Source of the DNA: JANXZS01 sp963797255
GTDB lineage: Bacteria; Acidobacteriota; Terriglobia; Terriglobales; Acidobacteriaceae
Assembly: GCA_963797255.1 (NCBI GenBank)
Contig: CAWCOV010000030.1
Coordinates: 434,001 to 498,000 of the forward strand
Direction: 5' to 3'
DNA length: 64,000 nucleotides
Below the pieces are notes generated by a model that did no database searches, was not told the origin of the DNA, and saw only the letters and a program-made list of their open reading frames with translations. Position 1 is the first letter of the stretch. Every line of letters starts with the position of its first letter. The translations under genes and the position numbers were made by a program. Positions 26,100-33,488 of this stretch are shown here, in pieces.

Positions 26100-27236
26100 T
26101 CACGCTGTTCCTCCTACCGCATGCACCGGCACATCTACATTCTCTTTTTGCAGATGCCGTCCGTACGCGTAATAAGCGGCGCACGCGCCCTCTGCGGAAA
26201 CCATGGTTGCACCCAGTGGACGCTGCGGCGTGCAGAGCGTTCCGAACGCGGGACAATCCTTGGGTTTCTTGATCCCTCTAAGAATCTGACCGCTGATGCA
26301 AATTTCAGGTTCGCGCGTTGCGATCATGGCTACATCGAATAGTTTCTCTGCGTCGTACTCGCAAAACTCTGAACGCAAATGATAGCCACTCATCGGAATA
26401 TTGCCGATGCCGCGCCAATTGCGATCCCCCGTCTCGAAGACCTGCGAGACAAGATTCTGAGCGACCAGATTTCCCTTCCGATTCAGCACTCTTGAATATT
26501 GATTTTCGACCTCGGCTCTCGCTGTCTCCAACTGGCGGATGGTCATCAATGTGCCTTGCAGTATGTCCAGTGGTTCGAAGCCGCTCACCACAACTGGCAC
26601 GCGAAAGCGCTCGCTGATGGGCTCATATTCCTCGTAACCCATCACGGCGCATACATGTCCCGGTCCCAAGAATCCCTGCACGCGATTTTGCGGCGATTCC
26701 AGGATCGCTCGCAGCGCGGGAGGAACCAGCACATGCGAAACGAGCAACGACACGTTCGGGACGCGCTCTTGTTTTGCGCGCCACGCCAGCATGGCGTTTG
26801 CGGGCGCGGTCGTCTCAAAGCCAATAGCGAAGAATACGATCCGTTTGTCCGGGTTCGACTGTGCAATCTGCAGGCAATCGAGCGGCGAATAAACAACGCG
26901 GACATCGCCGCCCTCAGACTTGATCGTGAACAGGTCGCCATCGGAGCCGGGAACGCGCAGCATGTCGCCGAATGAGCAAAAAATCACGTCGGGCATTCTC
27001 GCAATCGCGTGTGCCTTATCGATCATCTCTAGAGGAGTCACGCAGACGGGGCAACCGGGTCCGTGTACTAGTTCCACTCCCTCGGGGAGCAAATAATCGA
27101 TTCCGTTCTTCACGATGGAATGAGTCTGGCCGCCGCAGACTTCCATGATGACCCACGGTTTTGTCTGGACGCGGCGAATCTCTTCGACAATCTTCCGCGC
27201 TACGCCCCCGTCGCGATATTCATCCAGATACTTCAT
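26100..27236 (-). CDS. hypD: HypD, iron-sulfur protein assembling Fe(CN)2CO
   Basis: 378 residues, full length. HypD with HypC forms the scaffold on which the Fe(CN)2CO group is built. Typical motifs are EVCGGQTHSI, HGPGCPVCVTP, FCSFGDMLRVPG, FFAIGFETTAP and GPGHVCAVMGYEEYE. The C-terminal half holds the cluster cysteines (SEFCEYDAEK, CISGQILRG, KDCPAFGTLCTP). The ATG overlaps the hypC stop by four bases. Confidence 0.97.
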   Translation of the reverse strand: MKYLDEYRDGGVARKIVEEIRRVQTKPWVIMEVCGGQTHSIVKNGIDYLLPEGVELVHGPGCPVCVTPLEMIDKAHAIARMPDVIFCSFGDMLRVPGSDGDLFTIKSEGGDVRVVYSPLDCLQIAQSNPDKRIVFFAIGFETTAPANAMLAWRAKQERVPNVSLLVSHVLVPPALRAILESPQNRVQGFLGPGHVCAVMGYEEYEPISERFRVPVVVSGFEPLDILQGTLMTIRQLETARAEVENQYSRVLNRKGNLVAQNLVSQVFETGDRNWRGIGNIPMSGYHLRSEFCEYDAEKLFDVAMIATREPEICISGQILRGIKKPKDCPAFGTLCTPQRPLGATMVSAEGACAAYYAYGRHLQKENVDVPVHAVGGTA

Positions 27237-27514
27237 GACTCCTCACCTCTGCTGCCATAACTCTCGACTACTGGCGCCATCAACTCGGTTAGCTGATCCA
27301 TCTCCTGAAGCAACTGGTACGTACGCTGCGCCTCTTCTTCATCTACTTTGCTGATTGCAAAACCGACGTGTACCAGCACATATTCGCCGACCTTTGTATC
27401 CGGCACATATTCCAGGCAAGCTTCGCGCGTTATCCCACCGAACTGCACCTTCGCCATGTGCATTCCGTTTTTCTCAAAGGCTTCAATTACCTTGCCGGGT
27501 ATGGCTAGACACAT
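27233..27514 (-). CDS. hypC: HypC, hydrogenase maturation chaperone
   Basis: 93 residues from the ATG at 27514, fixed by the invariant start MCLAIPGKV whose Cys2 binds the iron of the maturing cofactor. A start seven codons upstream is in frame but would bury this Cys. GITREACLEYVP and KVGEYVLVHVGFAISKVDEEEA are typical HypC. It is the first gene of the run that continues through hypD and hypE to the structural genes. HypF, the carbamoyltransferase that feeds HypE, is not found anywhere in this window and must be encoded elsewhere. Confidence 0.96.
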   Translation of the reverse strand: MCLAIPGKVIEAFEKNGMHMAKVQFGGITREACLEYVPDTKVGEYVLVHVGFAISKVDEEEAQRTYQLLQEMDQLTELMAPVVESYGSRGEES

Positions 27515-28051
27515 TTTCAATCTCCCTAAGGCCATCCATCTCGACCAAGTTCGTAGTCGCTTCGACCACGATCAAGTCGATGGACGAGCAATTCTGTGAG
27601 CTGAAAACCCCAAACGCACAACTATCTAAGCTCTTCAAAACGTAATCCCGCAAGTGTGCATTTAGGAAAGTCCGCCTTCTAATGGTGCGGTTCGGGACGT
27701 TTTCTCAGAAATCTGAGGTGCGGAACCTCGTAAAAGCGTGCGAAACCTTGCTGAGAGTAATGAGCAGGCAGAGAGTTGAATCCATCACCTGCCGCATAAA
27801 TATTTCGATCTGGTGAATACCGGGATTCGGGATGCAGTGCTGTTCTTCTTCTGAGCACGGCGCCCGGCCGTACCGGCACCTCTCCAAGAATAGAGCGCGT
27901 TCGTGCGGTGGAGCGAAACGTTTCAGTCCTGATGTAGAATCAGGCCCTTCTAAATTGCTGAAACGGAAGACCACTTGAAATCTTGTCCCCAGGCCGGATA
28001 AACGTCGCGTCAGAGTCGATGAAGGTGATCTCATTACCAGGAGGAGATTGA
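27515..28051. other. Intergenic region between hypC and the SMP-30-like gene, no clear gene
   Basis: 537 bases between divergent genes. It should hold the leader and promoter of the hypC-hypB run; I see no convincing -35/-10 pair for it. A 66-codon minus-strand frame at 27679-27879 ends in a basic, protein-like string (FYEVPHLRFLRKRPEP) but has no good ribosome-binding site and no recognisable family, so it is not called. The last bases (GGAGGAG before 28052) are the ribosome-binding site of the next gene. Confidence 0.5.
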
Positions 28052-29164
28052 GTGATCTATTCGAAGCCTTTCCAGGTCCTTCTTTTGGGCATTATTGCCA
28101 GCATAGGCATCTCCGGTAAATCACAAGTCGAAACCTATATCGAGACCAGCAATTCCGGTGGCTCGGTTGCAGAGTCGCCCATTCCTCTCGCGCCCGTGAT
28201 TGAGCGCCTGGATCCCGCCCTGGACACGATTGTTCCCGCGAAGCCCGTCCTTGAAAAGGTGACCACAGGCTTCACCTGGGCTGAAGGCCCTGTTTGGATA
28301 CCTGCCGGCTATCTTCTGTTCGCGGACATCCCTAGCAACAGCATTCGCAAGTGGACACCCGGCGTGGGGACCACGATATTTCTTCAGCCGAGTGGATACA
28401 AAGGATCTGCTCCTTACGGAGGGCCTGAGCCCGGCTCGAATGGCATGACGCTTGACCGGCTGGGACGACTTACAGTGGCGGGACACGCACAGCACGATGT
28501 TTGGAGACTCGAGCGAATTGACGCGAAGGCGCCGGCAACAATCCTGGCCGATAGCTACCAAGGCAAGCCGCTTAATAGTCCGAATGACCTCGTCTACAAA
28601 TCTGATGGCTCGCTCTACTTCACGGACCCGCCCTACGGCCTGCGTACGCAAAAAGACGATGATCCGGAAAAGAAGTTAAGCGCAAATGGGGTTTATCGGA
28701 TCCCAAACGCCGTTGACCAGAAGCCGGGCGCGCAGCCTTCCCGGGGGAAGCTGGAGTTGTTGGTGACAGACCTTACTCGTCCGAACGGAATTGCGTTTTC
28801 TCCAGATGAGAAATATCTCTACATCAATAACTCCGAGCCTAAGAAGATCTGGATGCGATATACCGTAAAGCCCGATGGCACATTAATGGATGGAAAGATG
28901 TTCTGCGATGCAACTACAGATCCGAGGCCGGGAGCGCCGGATGGCATGAAAGTTGATCAGAGCGGAAATCTTTACAGCGCGGGGCCGGGAGGCGTGTGGA
29001 TTTTTTCGCCCGAAGGAAAGCATCTGGGAACGATTGATATTTCGGAGAAGACCGGGAACGTCGCGTGGGGAGGGTCCGATTACAAGACGCTCTACATCAC
29101 CGCGAGTTCGAGCGTTTATCGAATCTCATTAAAGATTTCAGGAATTCATCCGAACATTCATTGA
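28052..29164 (+). CDS. Exported SMP-30/gluconolactonase-family protein
   Basis: 370 residues from a GTG at 28052, supported by GGAGGAG seven bases before it. A signal peptide is likely (residues 1-24, FQVLLLGIIASIGISGKS). The six-bladed SMP-30 propeller starts near residue 70 (TTGFTWAEGPVWIPAGYLLFADI), with the metal-binding Glu in AEGPVW, Asn in SPNDLVYKSDGSLYFTDPPYG and Asp in RPGAPDGMKVDQSGNLY. These enzymes hydrolyse sugar lactones such as gluconolactone using a divalent metal. The export signal suggests action in the periplasm on lactones from extracellular sugar oxidation. It is transcribed alone, divergent from the hydrogenase run. Confidence 0.9.
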   Translation: MIYSKPFQVLLLGIIASIGISGKSQVETYIETSNSGGSVAESPIPLAPVIERLDPALDTIVPAKPVLEKVTTGFTWAEGPVWIPAGYLLFADIPSNSIRKWTPGVGTTIFLQPSGYKGSAPYGGPEPGSNGMTLDRLGRLTVAGHAQHDVWRLERIDAKAPATILADSYQGKPLNSPNDLVYKSDGSLYFTDPPYGLRTQKDDDPEKKLSANGVYRIPNAVDQKPGAQPSRGKLELLVTDLTRPNGIAFSPDEKYLYINNSEPKKIWMRYTVKPDGTLMDGKMFCDATTDPRPGAPDGMKVDQSGNLYSAGPGGVWIFSPEGKHLGTIDISEKTGNVAWGGSDYKTLYITASSSVYRISLKISGIHPNIH

Positions 29165-29198
29165 AATCACGCGAGGTGAAAGCCGCAACTTTGAGGGC

Positions 29199-29223
29199 AG
29201 CCGCGAGGGGTGCCTTTGCGGCT
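29199..29223 (+). terminator. Weak terminator-like hairpin
   Basis: AGCCGC (29199-29204) pairs with GCGGCT (29218-29223) 34 bases past the lactonase stop, followed within a few bases by TTTT. Six base pairs only, so the call is tentative. Confidence 0.3.
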
Positions 29224-29307
29224 CGCTGGTTTTGCGTGAACGTTGACGGCCCTTGATTTATGCCCTTCCTAAAATCGCTTTACTCGCAGTAGTAAGATCA
29301 TTGGAAC

Positions 29308-30243
29308 GTGCAGCCAAATACTACCCAAAAAGAAATAGCATCTACCATATCCGATCTCGAAGCAGTGGGCCTTGCTGTGGCTGGATTCACGTTTTGGGTG
29401 CTTGCTGACACCAGCATCAAAATGGTCGGACGCTACGGCCTGCCAGCCTATGAAGTTCTCGCGTTCCTGGGCCTCTGCATTGTTGGCATTTTGATCGTCC
29501 GGGGTTTGTGGCGTCGTGATTTAAAGGCGGTTTGGCCAAAGAAGCCGAAGCGACAACTCGTTCGCTCATGTCTTGATCTCGCAAATAATTTCGGCGTTGT
29601 CATCGCGCTGCGTCATGTGCCGCTTACACTTTTTTACATTCTCGTTTTTCTGTCTCCTATGGTCATCACCCTTTTGGCAGCAGTGTTTTTGCACGAGAAG
29701 TTGGAGTGGCGAAAGACTGTGGCCATCGTAGCTGGATTTGTAGGTGTCGTTGTAGCGGTGAATCCCTTTAGCTCATCACGGCCAGGAGATTGGATTGGCT
29801 ATGTCGCATGCATCGTGTGCGTCGCGTGCTTCTCTGGAAATATGGTCTGGGCTCGCGTGATTACGCAAACGGAAACGCCCGAGAGCCTCACCTTCTTCTC
29901 GGGTTTTCTAATGGCAGTACTCGGATTCGCATGCATGCTTTGGCATTCGGAGCCTCTCACGCCACGACTTGCCGCAGTGCTCGTAGCCATGGGATTCTTC
30001 TGTGCGTTCGGCAGCATATGTTTCTTTGTCGCGCTCAAGCACACCTCTGCCGCTACTGTCTCTCAATATCACTACACGCAACTTCTAACCGGCGCATTGA
30101 TCGCATACCTTATCTGGCATGAGATTCCAACGGTTTCCATGCTCGTTGGGGGCGCCATAATCATTGGAGCAGGCGTTTACATCGCCGTCGGATCCGCGCG
30201 TCTCAAGCCGTCATCCATCCCATTCTTCCTTCCAGAAAAATAG
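29308..30243 (+). CDS. DMT/EamA-family membrane transporter
   Basis: 311 residues from a GTG at 29308. There are ten hydrophobic segments in two EamA halves, the first ending near residue 155 (VVAVNPFSSSRPGDW). VLADTSIKMVGRYGLPAYEVLAFLG and RHVPLTLFYILVFLSPMVITLLAAVFLHEKLEW are typical of the drug/metabolite transporter superfamily, whose members export amino acids, nucleotides or small metabolites. The substrate cannot be read. It converges with the frameshifted FG-GAP gene, 35 bases away. Confidence 0.88.
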   Translation: MQPNTTQKEIASTISDLEAVGLAVAGFTFWVLADTSIKMVGRYGLPAYEVLAFLGLCIVGILIVRGLWRRDLKAVWPKKPKRQLVRSCLDLANNFGVVIALRHVPLTLFYILVFLSPMVITLLAAVFLHEKLEWRKTVAIVAGFVGVVVAVNPFSSSRPGDWIGYVACIVCVACFSGNMVWARVITQTETPESLTFFSGFLMAVLGFACMLWHSEPLTPRLAAVLVAMGFFCAFGSICFFVALKHTSAATVSQYHYTQLLTGALIAYLIWHEIPTVSMLVGGAIIIGAGVYIAVGSARLKPSSIPFFLPEK

Positions 30244-30278
30244 CGCGGCCTCGATCGAGAGCACCCTCCTTTTGATTG

Positions 30279-32836
30279 CTACTGGACTGTTACCGTGAGC
30301 CCAGCCGAAACGTGAGAGTTAAATGTGCTGCTGCCGTTGTACACGGCAGTGATGGTGTGCGCGCCTCGCGTGAGAGAAGCAGTGTTGAAGACAGCCTTCC
30401 CTCCGCTAAGGGTTACCGTTCCGAGTACGGTCGAGCCGTTCTTGAAAGTGGCGGTTCCACTCGGCGTTCCTGTGCCAGCGATGCTGGCGGCGAGAGTTGC
30501 GGTAAGCGTCACCGATTGACCAGCAAGTGGTTTGACGTTGCTGCTTGTTAACTTGATGGACGTGCCACCGGTGTTGTAGAGAACCATGAAACTGCTGGTT
30601 TCCGGGTTCGCGACCACTACATCCGACGCACCGTCGCCATTGAAATCCGAGACTGTGAGTCCCCATGCATTTCCCCCAGCGGCATAGTAATAGACCGGAG
30701 CGGCGAGGTTGCCTTTACCATCTCCGGCAAGCAGGAGGAGTTTGTTGTCTTTGCTGTCGGCGACGAGCACACTTTGATTGCCGTTGCCTTGCAGGCTGAT
30801 CGCGGCAATGGCACTTACGGGTCCGCCCGCTGGATAGTTCACTGCGCTCCTGAACGTACCGCTCCCGTTATTCAGCAGTAGGGAAACCGTGTCCCCTCCG
30901 CCCAAGGCCAGGTCAAGTTTGCCGTCCTTATTGAAGTCGGCAATTGAAATGGAGCAGCATGTTCCGCTTGGGTACGTTTTCGGCGCGTGAAAAGTCCCGT
31001 TTCCATTCCCGAGCAAAACATAAACGCCGTTTGCGCCAACCAGGATCAAATCTACTTTGCCATCGCCACTGATTTCTCTTGCCAAAAGAGGGCCATAAAT
31101 TTCTAAAGGATAGTTCTCGCCGGTATAGAAAGATCCAATTCCGTCATTGAGGAATATCTGTACGCCGTCGCCTGTCAGCGCAACGTCGGCAAAACCATCC
31201 CGGTTGAAGTCCCCCACCGCCTCTCCGCCCCCAAGCGGCGGATCAAGAGCGAACTCCGGCCCAGCTTCGCCACCGTCAAGTCCTTGCTTCACCAGGTACG
31301 GATCGATGTCGCGATAGTCGCCACTTCCGAGTGCGAGAATGTCCAGGTTGCCATCATGATCCAAATCGCCAACGCCCAGATCGTGAAGTTCAAACGCGGG
31401 CATATTAAGGTTTTGGACGGTGGAAAGAGCCTGGCCTTTCTGGCTCGTTACCAGAAACTCTTGTATGTCGGGCACCTTCACTGCGAAATGACATGGAGAG
31501 ACTCCCCAGTTAGCCAACCCAATCAGATCCGGCATTCCATCATGGTTCAGGTCGGCCGCAATTGTATGGTATGGAGAAGCTGCCTCCAGAAGATCAAGTG
31601 ATACCGGCGCAAGCAGTCTGCCGCCACCAGTGTTGCGTAGAACCTCGACGCCGGTTGTTGAAGAGACGGTCAGGTCCGGTCGCCCGTCGCCATTCAAATC
31701 TCCAATGACGAAGTTGCCAGCTAGCGATTCCGGGCTCCGGTAGTTCACTGCAGTCGAAAACTTTCCTGAGCCAGCATTTAAGAGAACGCTGAACGAACTC
31801 CCGACTTGATTCGTTAAGACGAGATCCGGGCGATGATCTCCATTCATATCCGCCACGGTTGCGCCATAGGTCGAATATCCCGTCGCGTATGTAGTCGGCG
31901 TCTTCTCGAAGGTTCCATCCCCATTGCCAAGCAGGACCGCAACACCGCCATAGCGGCAGATTGGGTATCAGGCTGAACGGCAGCTTGAGCGGCAGTGAGT
32001 GATGTGACCAGGATAAGGTCGGTTTTGCCATTGCCACGCAGATCCGCGGCAACAAGTTGTCCAATTGTCGCTTCATAAAATAGCAATTGCGACGGACCCT
32101 GGCGGAACGTTCCATTCCCATTTCCAGGCAGGATGGTGACGCCGTACCCATCGCTCACAGCAAGGTCGGGCAAACTATCGTTGTTGAAATCACCTGTCGT
32201 GAACGTACCCCCACCAGGAGCAGCGACACCGGCACGGAAGGTGCCATTGCCGTTGCCAAGGAACACGTACAGGGGGCCGGCCGAATTTAGGAGCAGGTCG
32301 GGATTGCCGTCCTTATTAAGGTCGGCCATCTGGATGTCCGGCAGACTGCAAGAAGTGCTAGATACGTCGCACAGAGCGGCACTTTTCGACACAATTGCTG
32401 TGGACTGAAAGCTTTCGCCCTGTCCGAGATATACGCGGGTGATCTGGGGTCGCGCTGACGCAAAGATGAGGTCAAGATGGCCGTCGCGATTAACGTCCGC
32501 TGCCAGCGGTCTTCCATAGGAAACGGGATAGTACGCCATCGATTTAGGCGAAAGATAGCCACCGGTGCCTGTGCCGAGAAGCAGGCTGATGGTTTCAAGC
32601 TTCGTTGTCGCATTGGCATTCATTACGATGAGGTCGAGTTTGCCGTCGGCGTTGAGGTCGTGCTGGGCAAGAAGGGTTGGTAGGGATCCTCCAGCGGCAT
32701 AGCTGGGAACGTGGACGAAACGGTTCTGCGCACTGAGAGAGAGGAATCCGGGAAAAGCGAACGTGATCAGGAGCAACCAACTGAATCTGCTCATGATGAA
32801 AGATGTGCGGAACGGATAGGAATTGGATTTGAGCAT
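30279..32836 (-). pseudogene. Secreted FG-GAP/VCBS-repeat protein with Ig-like C-terminus, broken by one frameshift
   Basis: Two overlapping frames make one gene. The first starts at 32836 (ATG with GAGGTG six bases upstream), has a signal peptide ending SLSAQ, and FG-GAP repeats such as DLNADGKLDLIVMN and DLNKDGNPDLLLN. At about 31953 the repeat pattern jumps frame: the same strand then reads YGGVAVLLGNGDGTF and continues from 31856 with more repeats and an Ig-like domain (about the last 90 residues, SVTLTATLAASIAGTGTPSGTATFKNG). One base appears to be missing. Repaired, the protein would be about 850 residues, with a beta-propeller and a surface-type Ig domain. It could be a real inactivating mutation or a sequencing error; both halves keep clean coding character. 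Confidence 0.85.
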
Positions 32837-33073
32837 CGATGCCACCTCGAGCTCGCGAAGCAGAGAATTGCCCCGTAAGGCCTTCTGGGCACACATAGTG
32901 CTCTTTTCCTGCTCCGGGGATATGTGACCATGGTCACGTCAGCGTTATCTATTAAGTCAAGTGAACTATTGCTTTGATTCCGGGCGAGTTCGGCCACGAC
33001 CTGCATGGACTGGGCCACGTGGTACCCGCCCAAATAGCGCAGCCAAAGAAATCCGAGTGTCTTCCTTCGGGGC

Positions 33074-33122
33074 TTCCCATAGAAGTTCGAGTGGTATATG
33101 ATTTTTTCCAGTAGAACTTCTA
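33074..33122 (+). promoter_or_regulatory. Promoter with flanking 9-base inverted repeat upstream of padR
   Basis: TAGAAGTTC (33080-33088) and GAACTTCTA (33114-33122) are perfect inverted repeats 25 bases apart. Between them sits TATGAT (33097-33102), five of six to the -10 consensus, with TTCCCA (33074-33079) 17 bases upstream as a weak -35. The padR start is 13 bases further on. Arms flanking a -10 box are what an autorepressed promoter would show; PadR proteins commonly repress their own operons. Confidence 0.55.
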
Positions 33123-33134
33123 GGGGAAAGATCG

Positions 33135-33488
33135 ATGAACAAGAGGAACCAATCACAGAGTGAGATGCTCAAGGGCACTCTGGACATGATGATCCTGCGA
33201 ATTCTTGTCGGCGGCGACGCTCACGGGCACACTGTCGCAAAAGTCATTGAGCACACCTCTGAAGATCTTCTGGAGGTTGAGCAGGGCTCGCTGTATCCGG
33301 CGCTGCATAGGCTCGAGGACCGAAAGTGGGTGTCTTCATACTGGGGCGCGAGCGAAAACAATCGCAAGGCAAAGTTCTACCGGTTAACGGCGGAGGGTCG
33401 TAAACAACTGGTGCGCGAGACCAGCCGTTGGCGCCGCATGACGCGCGCCATTGGTCTTGTAATGGGCGAAGAAGGAGGTACGCAATGA
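33135..33488 (+). CDS. PadR-family transcriptional regulator
   Basis: 117 residues. The winged-helix domain (MLKGTLDMMILRILVGGDAHGHTVAKVI, VEQGSLYPALHRLEDRKWVSSYWG, KFYRLTAEGRKQL) is the standard PadR N-terminal fold. It is followed by a short C-terminal helix, the short-type PadR. The GSLYPALHRLE recognition-helix motif is intact. The stop overlaps the permease start by four bases (ATGA), so the pair is co-translated. It probably represses this two-gene operon through the inverted repeat upstream; the signal sensed is unknown. Confidence 0.93.
   Translation: MNKRNQSQSEMLKGTLDMMILRILVGGDAHGHTVAKVIEHTSEDLLEVEQGSLYPALHRLEDRKWVSSYWGASENNRKAKFYRLTAEGRKQLVRETSRWRRMTRAIGLVMGEEGGTQ

Noticed and set aside
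27679..27879. 66-codon minus-strand frame upstream of hypC
   Set aside because: No ribosome-binding site or family match, although its end looks protein-like; left as intergenic.
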